Of a DNA stretch of 64,000 nt, positions 16,992 to 26,507 are shown piece by piece. The notes under the pieces were generated by a model. That model ran no database searches, was not told the DNA's origin, and was given only the letters and a program-made list of their open reading frames with translations. Positions within the stretch are counted from its first letter, which is position 1. Each line of letters starts with the position of its first letter. The DNA lies in assembly GCA_900539465.1 (NCBI GenBank), contig UQCF01000001.1, positions 62,001 to 126,000 of the forward strand, written 5' to 3'. The translations under genes and the position numbers were made by a program. Source of the stretch: an uncultured Ruminococcus sp. Lineage in GTDB: Bacteria; Bacillota; Clostridia; Oscillospirales; Acutalibacteraceae.

Positions 16992-19900
16992 TTGGACAGA
17001 CGATCAAAAAAAAGCAATAGAGTCCACGGGCGGCACAATACTTGTTTCTGCCGCAGCAGGTTCCGGCAAAACCGCCGTTCTCGTTGAGCGCGTAATTCGC
17101 CGCATTTGCGACAGAGAGGACCCATGCTCTGCCGATAGCCTGCTTATAGTTACTTTTACAAAAGCCGCAACGGCACAGATGAAAGAAAAAATATCGGCGG
17201 CACTCGACGATAAAATAAAAGAAGACCCGGCAAATGAATATTTGCAAAAGCAAAAACTGTTATTGCCCTTTGCACATATAAGCACAATAGACAGCTTTTG
17301 CGGAGAAATTGTCAGAGAAAATTTTTACGAACTCGGAATTTCTCCCGATTTTAAAATGCTTGACGATACCGAGCTTCGGCTCATGCAGTCAGACGCACTC
17401 TCTAAAGTAACAGAAGAATGTTACAAATCGGGCGGTGTCGGTTTTGATAGGCTTTTAAAGATGTTTGTGAGAGGGAGCGACGATTCCGCTCTCGGCGACG
17501 CTGTTCTCGAAATATACAAAAATGCAAGAGCATTTCCTTTTGCGGATGAATGGCTCGATTCACTTGCCGAGCCTTATAAAGATAATTCGGACGCTAAAAA
17601 TTCGGTTTGGGGAAAGATCCTAACCGATTATCTCAAAGACGCGGCGATTTATTGTTATAACCTCATCTGTGAAATTCTTGACAACATGAAGTATGACGAG
17701 ACGGTCAATGAGAAGTATGAGCCGCTGTTTAAAAATTATGAAATCTTTGTTGAAAAGCTTTTTTCGGTAATTGAAACAGGAACATGGGACGATATTTGCG
17801 CTTATGTTTCTCTTTTTGAGGGCGGGCGATTGCTTCCGTTACCAAGAGGATACGAGAGTGCCATTGCAAACAAAGCAAAGGCGGTAAAGAGCGAAATTTC
17901 AGATATATTTAAAAAGAAAATTCCTAAATACCTCTGCTGCAACGAAGCGGAATTTGAAGATGACAGAGAATACCTTTTGCCCGCGGTAGAGAAACTTATT
18001 GAAATGGTCAAAAGCTTCGGCAAAGAATTTTCTTCAATCAAGGCTTTGGCAAACGGAGCAGATTTTAACGATGTTGTTGATTACGCTTTAAAGCTTTTGA
18101 TAAAGGGCAAGGACGAAAACGGCGAGCCTATTAAGACAGAACTCGCAAAAGAAATATCTTTAAAATTTGATGAGATACTAGTTGACGAATTTCAGGATAT
18201 TAACGAAACGCAAAATCTTTTGTTTAAAGCCGTATCAAGAAACGAAAGCAACCTCTTTATGGTCGGCGACGTTAAGCAAAGCATATACCGTTTTCGCCAG
18301 GCTATGCCGGATATTTTTATAGAGAGACGAAAATCCCTCCAAGATTATATCGACGGCAATTACCCGGCAAAGATAAATCTTGATTTTAACTTCAGAAGCC
18401 GCAGCGGTGTAACCGAATTTGCCAATTTTATTTTTTCTCAGCTCATGAGCGAAAAAGCAGGCGAAATTGATTACACTGACGAAGAAGCTCTCAAAGCAAA
18501 AGCCGATTATAAGCCTCACGACGATATAGATGCAGAGGTACATCTCATAACGGGTCTCGGCGAAAAAGCGGATATGATTTTTGAGGCGAATTATGCGGCA
18601 AAATATATAAAAGAGCTTATAGAGAGCGGTTACCTTGTAAAGGAGTCGGACTCCGAAAGACCCGTTACTTACCGTGATCTTTGCATACTTTTAAGGTCAA
18701 CCAAAAACAAAGCGGATATATATGCCGACGCGCTTACAAGTGCCGGCATACCTTGTTATGTGTCTAACAGAAGCGGCTTTTTTGCCTCAACAGAGATAAG
18801 AACGGTTCTGTCTTTGATGAGAGTAATTGATAACCCATTGCAGGATGTTCCGCTTCTTACATCTTTGATTTCTCCTATTTTTGGATTTTCGCCCGACGAA
18901 CTTTCAAAAATGCGAATCAATTACCCGAAAGGGCCGTTTTACAACTGCGTTTATCAATCCGCCGAGAACGGAAACCAAAAATGCACATTGTTTTTAAATA
19001 ATATGCGAAAGCTGAGAACTCTTTGCGCCGCACTCGGAGCGGGGGAGTTTTTAAGAGAACTGTATGACTACACCGGCTATGACGCGCTTGTTAGCGCAAT
19101 GCCCGGCGGCTCTCAGCGCAGGGCCAATCTTTCAATGCTTCTTGATTATGCCGAAAAATATGAGCAATCGGGTCACACGGGTCTTTCCGGCTTTATAAGG
19201 TTTATTGACCGAGTCGAAAAACAAAAAGGAGATTTTGAAATTGCAAACGAAATTTCGGAATCTGCCGATGTTGTAAGAATAATGAGCATACATAAAAGCA
19301 AAGGACTCGAATTTCCCGTGTGCATACTCGCGGATTGCTCAGGTAAATTCAACGACGATTATTTAAAGAGCAGCTCTTTGCTTCACCCCAAATACGGCAT
19401 CGCATTCAAACGAAATGACGGAATAAGACGGTTTGATACATTGCAGCAAAAGGCGCTTCAAACAGCCTGCGAGCGTGCATCGCGTTCGGAAGAACTTAGA
19501 GTAATGTACGTTGCCCTCACAAGAGCAAAAGAAAAAACGGTGTGCCTTATCCGCGAAAACAATCCGCAAAAAAAGATTGAAAAGCTTGTCGGTGCACTCA
19601 CCGGCTCTGTGAAAATAAATCCGTTTAAGGTCATCTCGTGCAAAAGCATGGGGGACTGGCTTCTGCTTGCAAGCATACGCAACCCGGATGCCGCGTCAAT
19701 AAGTGATTTTTATAATGAATTTGAGCCGCTGAAAACCGATACACGCATAAATTTTGTTGCCGAGTTCGGCGGTGATGTCGTTTTATCCGAGAAAAAAGAA
19801 AAAACTGTAAAACCTTTGCCGGATGAAGAACTTCTTGCGCTTCTTTCAAACAGAATCGCTTACCGCTACCCATACGGTTATCTTTCGGGAATACCGTCAA

Positions 19901-20490
19901 AGATTTCACCGTCGGAGCTTGATAGAAATGAAGACGATATGAAATATTTTGCGTCGTCAAAACCCAAATTTTTATCGAAAAACAGTGTTGCGGCAAATGT
20001 AAAGGGGTCTGTTACTCACAAGTTTTTGCAGTTTTATGATTACAAATCAAAAACACCCGTAAAAGAGCAGATAGATAAAATGACTTCTTTAAATATTCTT
20101 ACGGCAGAAGAAGCCGAATACATAAATCTTTCTCAAATCGAAAGATTTATTAAAAGTGAGCTCGCCGGCAGAATTTCAAAAAGCAACAATCTTTTAAGAG
20201 AAAAAATGCTGACGGTTGCTATTCCGTGCTCACAGATTTATAAAGATATACCGCTCGAGAATGAAGAGAAAATACTCGTTCAGGGATATATCGACTGTGC
20301 GTTTGAAGAGGACGGAGAGTGGGTAATTGTGGATTATAAAACCGACAGGGCAGATGACGAAAATATTTTAAAACAGCGTTATTACGGTCAACTTAAAATG
20401 TATGAAAAAGCGCTTTTTGAATGCACGGGAAAGCGAGTGAAAGAAACACTTATTTATTCTCTTTATCTCTCAAAACAAATTAAACTATAA
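16984..20490 (+). CDS. addA: ATP-dependent helicase/nuclease subunit A
   Basis: UvrD/Rep-like helicase plus C-terminal RecB nuclease, 1168 residues. The Walker A motif AAAGSGKTAV is near 23-32, motif II DEFQDINETQ near 400, then GDVKQSIYRFRQA, the SIHKSKGLEFPV motif, and the nuclease core IVDYKTDRAD near 1115. With AddB it processes broken DNA ends for RecA. ATG 16984 is favoured, with GGTGAG upstream; a GTG at 16975 is in frame. A hairpin after the stop probably ends the operon. Confidence 0.95.
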   Translation: MVNWTDDQKKAIESTGGTILVSAAAGSGKTAVLVERVIRRICDREDPCSADSLLIVTFTKAATAQMKEKISAALDDKIKEDPANEYLQKQKLLLPFAHISTIDSFCGEIVRENFYELGISPDFKMLDDTELRLMQSDALSKVTEECYKSGGVGFDRLLKMFVRGSDDSALGDAVLEIYKNARAFPFADEWLDSLAEPYKDNSDAKNSVWGKILTDYLKDAAIYCYNLICEILDNMKYDETVNEKYEPLFKNYEIFVEKLFSVIETGTWDDICAYVSLFEGGRLLPLPRGYESAIANKAKAVKSEISDIFKKKIPKYLCCNEAEFEDDREYLLPAVEKLIEMVKSFGKEFSSIKALANGADFNDVVDYALKLLIKGKDENGEPIKTELAKEISLKFDEILVDEFQDINETQNLLFKAVSRNESNLFMVGDVKQSIYRFRQAMPDIFIERRKSLQDYIDGNYPAKINLDFNFRSRSGVTEFANFIFSQLMSEKAGEIDYTDEEALKAKADYKPHDDIDAEVHLITGLGEKADMIFEANYAAKYIKELIESGYLVKESDSERPVTYRDLCILLRSTKNKADIYADALTSAGIPCYVSNRSGFFASTEIRTVLSLMRVIDNPLQDVPLLTSLISPIFGFSPDELSKMRINYPKGPFYNCVYQSAENGNQKCTLFLNNMRKLRTLCAALGAGEFLRELYDYTGYDALVSAMPGGSQRRANLSMLLDYAEKYEQSGHTGLSGFIRFIDRVEKQKGDFEIANEISESADVVRIMSIHKSKGLEFPVCILADCSGKFNDDYLKSSSLLHPKYGIAFKRNDGIRRFDTLQQKALQTACERASRSEELRVMYVALTRAKEKTVCLIRENNPQKKIEKLVGALTGSVKINPFKVISCKSMGDWLLLASIRNPDAASISDFYNEFEPLKTDTRINFVAEFGGDVVLSEKKEKTVKPLPDEELLALLSNRIAYRYPYGYLSGIPSKISPSELDRNEDDMKYFASSKPKFLSKNSVAANVKGSVTHKFLQFYDYKSKTPVKEQIDKMTSLNILTAEEAEYINLSQIERFIKSELAGRISKSNNLLREKMLTVAIPCSQIYKDIPLENEEKILVQGYIDCAFEEDGEWVIVDYKTDRADDENILKQRYYGQLKMYEKALFECTGKRVKETLIYSLYLSKQIKL

Positions 20491-20495
20491 AAAAT

Positions 20496-20526
20496 GCCGT
20501 ATCAGAGCTTTGTGCAATGATACGGC
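20496..20526. terminator. terminator between addA and the ArsC-like gene
   Basis: Stem GCCGTATCA / TGATACGGC between convergent genes. The T tract on the plus strand is weak (GATCTTTATT); on the minus strand the flank is TTTTTTATAG. Confidence 0.65.
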
Positions 20527-20531
20527 GATCT

Positions 20532-20873
20532 TTATTCCCAGTCTTTCCAAATCTCGGGTTTATATCCGACAGTAACTTGTTTTCCGTTTCTTACAATCGG
20601 AGTTTTAAAGGCCGATTGATTTTCGAGTAATTTTTCTTCTTTTGCTTCTTTGGTTGCAAGGTATTCAATAAAGCTGTTTTCATAAGCCTTTGAGCTTTTA
20701 TCGAGCAATTCGTCAAAATCGCCGACAGCTTTTAATATATTATTAAATTCGCCCTTGCTCATACCGAATTTAACCAAGTCCACAAACTGATATTTTATTC
20801 TGCGCTCTTTAAAATATCTTTCTGCCTTTTTGGTGTCAAAGCACTTGGCTTTTCCGTATATTTGAATATTCAA
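20532..20873 (-). CDS. ArsC/Spx-family thioredoxin-fold protein
   Basis: Small protein of 113 residues with the ArsC-like fold: strand IQIYGKAKCFDTKKAERYF, then QFVDL, and the C-terminal KTPIVRNGKQVTVGY segment with the cis-Pro. A single cysteine (KCFDT) replaces the CXXC of Spx. The start is TTG 20873, supported by GGAG 8 bases upstream; the frame stays open further but without a ribosome site. Family members act as arsenate reductases or as RNA-polymerase-binding regulators; the role here is unassigned. Confidence 0.75.
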   Translation of the reverse strand: MNIQIYGKAKCFDTKKAERYFKERRIKYQFVDLVKFGMSKGEFNNILKAVGDFDELLDKSSKAYENSFIEYLATKEAKEEKLLENQSAFKTPIVRNGKQVTVGYKPEIWKDWE

Positions 20874-20949
20874 TACATCATCTCCAAAATAAACTGCTTG
20901 ATAATTATAAATCATAGTGATAAAATTGTAAAGTAAGGCAGGTGAGAAA

Positions 20950-22284
20950 ATGAATATTTCCATACCCGATTATGTCTCTGAGCTTATGGATATTTTATCT
21001 GAAACCGGATATACGTCATATGCCGTCGGCGGGTGCGTAAGAGACGCGGCACTTGGCAAAGAACCGTATGATTGGGATGTGACAACATCCGCTAAGCCGG
21101 AGCAAATGCAAGAAATTTTTTCATCTTTTAAAACGGTTAGTAATGGGCTAAAGCACGGAACACTCTGCGTCATAAACAATCGAAAGCCTGTAGAGATAAC
21201 CACAATGCGTGTGGATATGGGATATTCCGATAACCGTCACCCCGACAGCGTAAAATTCACCTCAAATATAGAAACCGATCTCTCAAGAAGAGATTTTACC
21301 GTCAACGCGATGGCATATAACATTCTTGACGGATTTAAAGACCCCTTCGGCGGAATGGACGATATAAGAAACAGGCTTATTAAATGCGTGGGCACACCCG
21401 ATGTACGCTTTGAAGAGGACGCATTGAGAATAATGCGCGGATTAAGATTTGCATCTGTTCTTGGGTTCGATATTGAAAAAGCAACAGCAGAAAGCATAAT
21501 TAAAAATAAAGCTCTTTTGCACAATGTTGCATTTGAAAGAATAAGAACAGAGCTTTTAAAGCTTCTTTGCGGCAAAAACGTCAAAAAAATATTGATGGAT
21601 TTTGCCCCTGTGTTTTTTGAAATAATCCCGGAACTTGAGCCGATGTATAAATTCCCTCAGCACACACCTTATCATATTTATGATATTTGGGAGCATACCG
21701 CCGCCGCGGTTGCCTCTGCCGAGCCTGACCCGATTATCAGAATGACTATGCTTTTGCACGACTGCGGCAAACCTAAAATGCACACTACGGATTCAAACAG
21801 CATAGACCACTTCAAAAAGCATCAAGAGGTAAGCTACGAGCTTTCTCTCGAAATATTAAAGCGGCTCAGATTTTCGTGCGATGATCAAAAAGAAATAAGC
21901 CGCCTTATAAAATATCACGATTTAAGACCGACAGGGAACAAAAAAGAAGCTCTGCTTTTGGCAAGCGAGCTGTCGCCCGAATTTATGCTGAGACTGCTGC
22001 CGATTTTAAGAGCAGACGCAAAAGCGCAAAATCCCGTTAATCTGCCTAAAAAGCTTTTTGAACTTGATAAAACCGAAAATGTAATCAAAGCCGCAATAAG
22101 CGGCGGAACTTGCCTTAGTATTAAAGAGCTCGATCTTTCCGGCGATGATTTAAAAAGAATAGGTTTTAAGGGCAAAGAAATCAGCGACACCTTAAATATA
22201 TTGCTTAAAAAAGTTGTATCGGAGGTCGTTCCGAATAACAGGCAAGCACTGCTTGATTATTCTTGCTCTTTGAAAAAAGAATGA
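20950..22284 (+). CDS. cca: CCA tRNA nucleotidyltransferase with HD domain
   Basis: Adds or repairs the 3' CCA end of tRNAs. It is 444 residues. The nucleotidyltransferase head contains YAVGGCVRDAALG, the YDWDVTTSA acidic motif and RRDFTVNAMAYN. The RNA-binding middle is followed by an HD-type phosphohydrolase domain with LLHDCGKP and KYHDLRP. AGGTGAG precedes the ATG. Since at least three tRNAs here already encode CCA, the enzyme would act mainly in repair, or on tRNAs lacking it. Confidence 0.94.
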   Translation: MNISIPDYVSELMDILSETGYTSYAVGGCVRDAALGKEPYDWDVTTSAKPEQMQEIFSSFKTVSNGLKHGTLCVINNRKPVEITTMRVDMGYSDNRHPDSVKFTSNIETDLSRRDFTVNAMAYNILDGFKDPFGGMDDIRNRLIKCVGTPDVRFEEDALRIMRGLRFASVLGFDIEKATAESIIKNKALLHNVAFERIRTELLKLLCGKNVKKILMDFAPVFFEIIPELEPMYKFPQHTPYHIYDIWEHTAAAVASAEPDPIIRMTMLLHDCGKPKMHTTDSNSIDHFKKHQEVSYELSLEILKRLRFSCDDQKEISRLIKYHDLRPTGNKKEALLLASELSPEFMLRLLPILRADAKAQNPVNLPKKLFELDKTENVIKAAISGGTCLSIKELDLSGDDLKRIGFKGKEISDTLNILLKKVVSEVVPNNRQALLDYSCSLKKE

Positions 22285-22314
22285 TGTCTTTTTTTAAGAT
22301 AGTGTGCCTATTCA

Positions 22315-22344
22315 TTGACACAAACTTTTAAATTGTAGTATAAT
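22315..22344 (+). promoter_or_regulatory. sigma-A promoter of ilvD
   Basis: TTGACA and TATAAT separated by 18 bases, about 50 bases before the ilvD start. No T-box or leader peptide was seen between. Confidence 0.75.
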
Positions 22345-22393
22345 AATCAAAAATTTGCAGGTTTTCACCTGTTATATAAAGGGAGAGTTAGCA

Positions 22394-24052
22394 TTGAGAA
22401 GCGATAAAATCACAAAAGGAATCAACGCAGCACCGCAAAGAGCGTTGCTTCACGCTTTGGGTCTCACCGACGAAGAAATCGGAAAGCCCCTTATAGGTAT
22501 AGTAAGTTCCCAGAATGACATTGTTCCCGGTCATATGAATATTGACAAGGTAGTTGAAGCCGTAAAACAGGGCGTTGCCATGGCAGGCGGTGTACCGATA
22601 GTTTTTCCGGCAATTGCAGTTTGCGACGGCATTGCTATGGGTCATGAGGGTATGAAATATTCTCTTGTAACAAGAGAACTTATCGCCGACTCAACAGAGG
22701 CTATGGCTACCGCACATCCGTTTGACGGTCTTGTTATGGTGCCTAACTGCGACAAAAACGTACCCGGTCTTTTGATGGCTGCGGCAAGGCTTAATGTCCC
22801 GTCAATATTTGTCAGCGGCGGTCCTATGCTTGCAGGCACTATGGACGGCAAAAAAATCAGCTATTCAGATGTTTCAGAGGCTGTCAGCCAATACAGAACG
22901 GGAAAAATCGACGATAAAAAGCTTTGTGAATTTGAAAACAAGGCATGCCCGACCTGTGGTTCGTGCTCGGGTATGTTCACTGCAAACAGCATGAACTGCC
23001 TTTCAGAAGTTTTGGGTATGGCTCTTCCCGGCAACGGAACAATCCCCGGTGTTTATTCCGCGAGACTTCAGCTTGCCAAAAAAGCAGGCATGCAGATTAT
23101 AGAGCTTGTTAAAAAAGACATTAAACCGAGAGATATTATGACAGAGGACGCATTCTTTAATGCTCTTACAATAGATATGGCGCTCGGCTGCAGCACAAAC
23201 AGTATGCTTCACGTTCCGGCAATCGCGCATGAGTGCGGCATTGACCTTGACCTTTCACTTGCAAATGCAATTTCGGATAAAACTCCTAATCTCTGCCATC
23301 TTGCACCTGCCGGCAACCACTATATAGAACAATTAAATGAGGCAGGCGGCATCAGTGCAGTCATGCACGAGATTGATAAACTCGGTCTTCTTAAAACAGA
23401 CCTTATGACCTGCACGGGCAAAACAATAAAAGAGAATATCAAGGGCTGTGAAATAAAAGACACCGAGATAATAAGAACCATAGATAATCCTTACAGCAAA
23501 ACAGGCGGTATTGCTGTTCTCAAAGGTAACCTTGCTCCCGAGGGAAGCGTTGTAAAACGTTCTGCGGTTGCACCCGAGATGATGCAGCACAGCGGCAAAG
23601 CAAGAGTTTTTGACTGCGAAGAAGACGCACTCAATGCTATTTACGGCGGTAAGATAAATCCCGGTGAGGTTGTTGTTATTCGTTATGAGGGACCAAAAGG
23701 CGGACCGGGTATGAGAGAAATGCTCAACCCCACATCCGCTATCATGGGCAGCGGACTCGGTAACTGCGTTGCTCTTATAACCGACGGACGTTTCTCCGGC
23801 GCAACAAGAGGTGCGGCTATCGGTCATGTTTCACCCGAAGCTGCTGTCGGCGGCAATATTGCTCTTGTTGAAGAGGGTGACATCATAGAAATTGATATAC
23901 CTGCCAATACAATCAATGTTCTTGTTTCTGATGAAGAACTCGAAAAACGCCGTGCGCAGTGGAAGCCGAGGCAGCCGAGAATAACTCACGGTTATCTTGC
24001 AAGATATGCGAAGCTCGTAACCTCAGGCTGCAAAGGCGCAGTGCTTGAATAA
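22394..24052 (+). CDS. ilvD: dihydroxy-acid dehydratase
   Basis: Dehydrates dihydroxy-acids in isoleucine and valine synthesis; an iron-sulfur enzyme. It is 552 residues. Cluster-ligand motifs are present: PNCDKNVPG near 120 and CPTCGSCSGMFTANSMNCL in the next third; the C-terminal ITDGRFSGATRG and GHVSPEAAVGG are intact. Start TTG 22394 was chosen because GGGAG lies 7 bases upstream; an upstream extension has no site. It has its own promoter and terminator, so it is apparently monocistronic, away from other ilv genes. Confidence 0.96.
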   Translation: MRSDKITKGINAAPQRALLHALGLTDEEIGKPLIGIVSSQNDIVPGHMNIDKVVEAVKQGVAMAGGVPIVFPAIAVCDGIAMGHEGMKYSLVTRELIADSTEAMATAHPFDGLVMVPNCDKNVPGLLMAAARLNVPSIFVSGGPMLAGTMDGKKISYSDVSEAVSQYRTGKIDDKKLCEFENKACPTCGSCSGMFTANSMNCLSEVLGMALPGNGTIPGVYSARLQLAKKAGMQIIELVKKDIKPRDIMTEDAFFNALTIDMALGCSTNSMLHVPAIAHECGIDLDLSLANAISDKTPNLCHLAPAGNHYIEQLNEAGGISAVMHEIDKLGLLKTDLMTCTGKTIKENIKGCEIKDTEIIRTIDNPYSKTGGIAVLKGNLAPEGSVVKRSAVAPEMMQHSGKARVFDCEEDALNAIYGGKINPGEVVVIRYEGPKGGPGMREMLNPTSAIMGSGLGNCVALITDGRFSGATRGAAIGHVSPEAAVGGNIALVEEGDIIEIDIPANTINVLVSDEELEKRRAQWKPRQPRITHGYLARYAKLVTSGCKGAVLE

Positions 24053-24072
24053 ATCAAAACATTTATAAAAAC

Positions 24073-24111
24073 ACGGTGTAGCCCTGCTTGATGGGTTACA
24101 CCGTAATTTTT
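24073..24111 (+). terminator. terminator of ilvD
   Basis: Stem ACGGTGTAGCCC / GGGTTACACCGT followed by AATTTTT. Confidence 0.85.
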
Positions 24112-24120
24112 ATATAAAGC

Positions 24121-24145
24121 AAAAACCCGCCGACTAATCGACGGG
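24121..24145 (-). terminator. terminator of the minus-strand accessory genes
   Basis: On the minus strand, CCCGTCGA-TTAG-TCGGCGGG is followed by TTTTT. It overlaps the stop codon of the truncated oxidase-like gene. Confidence 0.8.
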
Positions 24146-24421
24146 TTTATCTTGATCAGAAGTTGTTTGATAAAACGCTGACTTCGGTAAGCATTTTTTT
24201 ATATGATAAAGAAAATATATCAAAGCGTTTGGATTAATATATATTTGCTTGAACTTTAAATAGTTTTTATCAGTCTGGAAATAAAACTTTCCGCCATGAA
24301 TAATCACGCTGACCTGTCTTGAAGATACCCTGTTGTTGCAGCTTGTGGACAGCACTAAAACTTGTTGAGAATTCAGTTGGTTCCACAAATCTCTTATTGT
24401 TTGGTTAAAATCCTCCATCAT
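24134..24421 (-). pseudogene. truncated pyridoxamine 5'-phosphate oxidase-family protein
   Basis: The first 65 or so residues match the flavin-binding split-barrel family (LNSQQVLVLSTSCNNRVSSRQVSVI, here LNSQQVLVLSTS then NRVSSRQVSV, followed by GGKFYFQTDKNYLKFKQI). After INPNALIYF the sequence no longer resembles the family, and the reading frame stops at 95 residues, where full members have about 130-150. An internal deletion is the simplest reading. The start ATG overlaps the TGA of the GNAT gene, so expression would be coupled. Function is doubtful. Confidence 0.65.
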
Positions 24422-24990
24422 TTCTTTACCGTCCAATAATCTCTATATGGGTAATTATCGATATGCCCGATCAGGTATTCCTCTGATTTTTCAAAACCAT
24501 ATTTCTTCAGTGCATTGATTCTTTCTATAGCATATACGGGAGCTTTAGTGATAATCCTGTCGCAGTCGAAAAGCTCAAATGCTGGATTTACAATGATTTC
24601 AAGTATTTTATAAATGATATCCCGGTTTTCGTATTTACTGCCTAAATCCAGCCGAAGTACACCCACTCCGTCAAATGCGTCTTTTGAATTTCGGCGGAAT
24701 AATTCTATAGTTCCGATAACCCTGTTCTCCGACTTGTCAATTACAGAAAAACGAACAAAATCTTTAATTCTGTATGCTTCAAGCCAAACGTTTACAGCAC
24801 CTTTTATATCATCAATATTCCGACAATAGAAATTCGTTCCGTGACAGTTATCACTATTAAAGAAAGGAAGAGCCAATTTGTCGCTATATACCGCCAGCAA
24901 ATCCTTCGCATCGTCAGGGCGCATAAGCCTGATGATATAACTTTCGCTTTCAAATACAGGACAATTCTGATAAACATCCGTATGTTCCAT
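24418..24990 (-). CDS. GNAT-family N-acetyltransferase
   Basis: Cytoplasmic acetyltransferase-like protein of 190 residues. The RimJ/RimL-type GNAT pattern is visible: an N-terminal SYIIRLMRPDDAKDLLAVYSD (shown as IRLMRPDDAKDLL), the central VIGTIELFRRN, GVLRLDLGSKYENR, and the late AIERINALKKYGFE segment. The acceptor substrate is unknown. ATG 24990 follows AAAGGAG at good distance. It overlaps the downstream truncated oxidase gene by 4 bases (ATGA). Confidence 0.8.
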   Translation of the reverse strand: MEHTDVYQNCPVFESESYIIRLMRPDDAKDLLAVYSDKLALPFFNSDNCHGTNFYCRNIDDIKGAVNVWLEAYRIKDFVRFSVIDKSENRVIGTIELFRRNSKDAFDGVGVLRLDLGSKYENRDIIYKILEIIVNPAFELFDCDRIITKAPVYAIERINALKKYGFEKSEEYLIGHIDNYPYRDYWTVKK

Positions 24991-25048
24991 TGTTAATACT
25001 CCTTTGCGTTTTTGCTTATCATACAGCAGTAAAGGTGACAACTGTATG

Positions 25049-25942
25049 TCAGGTTTGATAATGCTCCTGCATATTTTTCAAAATTTCTGCAAATTCTTTT
25101 CTATACTCATTAGGTGAGAGAATTTCTGCCTTATTGCCAAAGGAGAGAATGTACTGATAAAATGCCGGCACATCCGACCAAGTAAAGGTCACAACAATAT
25201 TTCCGTCGCTGTCATATTTCAGAAGATCCACACCAAATTCATCAACAATGCGCCATTTCATTGACTTGTCAAAACGGACGGTTGCCTGAATCTCACCTTT
25301 TGTGTGTCGGAGCTTATCGGTTGTGTAGACATGAACAATTCTGTCACCGCATTTTTCACCTGTTGCTTTCAAATCAGTCATTCGGCTGAGCTTGAACATA
25401 CGGTAATCCTCACGCTTAAGGCAATAACCCCATACATACCAGCTCGACCATTGAAAGATGATATGGTGCGGCTCTAACACACGTTCGCTCTCGCCATTGG
25501 GAGAAATATAGTGAAAAGATATCTTTTCCTTTCGCTCTATAGCAGATTTTATCAGGGCAATTTTATCGGCAAACGCCGACTTATCCCAGCTTGACAAATC
25601 AATAATAAACTGATTGTCAATATCTACGGCGTTCAACTTTTCCATTAGCTGCTTATACTGGTTTGTACCGCTTACGCTGTCAAGTCCCTTAAGTCCTGTA
25701 ATAATAGATCGCAAATCATTGGAGGATAACAGCGTTTTGTCGAGCTTGTAATTATTCATAATATATACACCGCCGCCGTTTCCCTGTGTGGTAACAATAG
25801 GAATACCGGCTTTATTAAGGCTATCTATATCACGCAGAATGGTGCGCTTGGAAACCTCGAATTTCTCGGCAAGATATGCTGTTGTGACTTTTTCTTTCTG
25901 TAAAAGTACGGAGAGGATGGAAACTAATCGGTCTATTTTCAT
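25049..25942 (-). CDS. YafY-type transcriptional regulator (HTH + WYL)
   Basis: Regulator of 297 residues. An N-terminal DeoR-like helix-turn-helix (about 1-55: TTAYLAEKFEVSKRTILRDI) is followed by a WYL domain (about 135-225), including FHYISPNGESERVLEPHHI in two pieces and YVWGYCLKREDYRMFKLSRM (shown as WGYCLKREDYRMFKLSRM), then a C-terminal WCX region. WYL domains bind nucleic acid or nucleotide ligands. AGGTGA precedes the ATG. It lies between the GNAT gene and a pyrophosphatase-like gene, which are possible targets. Confidence 0.85.
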   Translation of the reverse strand: MKIDRLVSILSVLLQKEKVTTAYLAEKFEVSKRTILRDIDSLNKAGIPIVTTQGNGGGVYIMNNYKLDKTLLSSNDLRSIITGLKGLDSVSGTNQYKQLMEKLNAVDIDNQFIIDLSSWDKSAFADKIALIKSAIERKEKISFHYISPNGESERVLEPHHIIFQWSSWYVWGYCLKREDYRMFKLSRMTDLKATGEKCGDRIVHVYTTDKLRHTKGEIQATVRFDKSMKWRIVDEFGVDLLKYDSDGNIVVTFTWSDVPAFYQYILSFGNKAEILSPNEYRKEFAEILKNMQEHYQT

Positions 25943-25961
25943 AGCTCACCTATAAAAAAAT

Positions 25962-26285
25962 TTATAATATAATTTCTGTTTTAAAGAATTGCTCCTGAAA
26001 CTTTACTTGCCGTGTTATTTCTTCTTTGCTGAAAGTCATATTTTCAGGGCAGACCACCCATTTATCTTCTGCATCATCAAGCCGAAGAATAATTGCAATG
26101 ATTTTACCCGTGAATTTCTCAACCGGTTTATCAACGCCAAGAATATATGCGTCCTGTTCTTCGCCGTCAGGAGCAATAACACCCTTGATGTAGCCATAGT
26201 TTATCGGATAAAATATATCTTTATGCTCAGGATGAAAACTACCCATAGGTCGGTCAACAGTTACGGTAACAACAGCACCTATCAT
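25962..26285 (-). CDS. short inorganic-pyrophosphatase-like protein
   Basis: Protein of 107 residues resembling the core of soluble class I pyrophosphatases: GSFHPEHKDIFYPINYGYIKG, read as PMGSFHP then YPINYGYIKG, followed by DGEEQDAYILGVDKP and the acidic RLDDAEDKWVV. It is much shorter than the 165-180 residues of housekeeping enzymes, but short versions of this type are common in Firmicutes. Whether it hydrolyses pyrophosphate is untested. ATG 26285 has GGAAG upstream. Confidence 0.7.
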   Translation of the reverse strand: MIGAVVTVTVDRPMGSFHPEHKDIFYPINYGYIKGVIAPDGEEQDAYILGVDKPVEKFTGKIIAIILRLDDAEDKWVVCPENMTFSKEEITRQVKFQEQFFKTEIIL

Positions 26286-26352
26286 TAACAGCACTTCCTT
26301 CAATTACTGTTTATTTATGAAAATTATATCATATAGAATTATCCGTGTCCAC

Positions 26353-26385
26353 AAAAAGAAAAAGGTTGCCCACAATGGACAACCT
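26353..26385 (-). terminator. intrinsic terminator on the minus strand
   Basis: On the minus strand, AGGTTGTCC-ATTGTG-GGCAACCT is followed by TTTTTCTTTTT. It would end transcripts of the broken sigma-like gene upstream. Confidence 0.85.
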
Positions 26386-26507
26386 ACATTTTAGCAGTAT
26401 GGAAGTCAACCGTAACCGAGTATTTCGTAATATAATATTTTCCTGCATTGAAATGCTTCAAATGAATATAAGTAAGGATATAGGTTGAAATCCAAACCAT
26501 TCGTTTG

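Noticed and set aside
22284..22394. T-box or leader-peptide attenuator before ilvD
   Set aside because: Only about 50 bases lie between promoter and start; no T-box sequence, terminator or branched-chain codon run is present.
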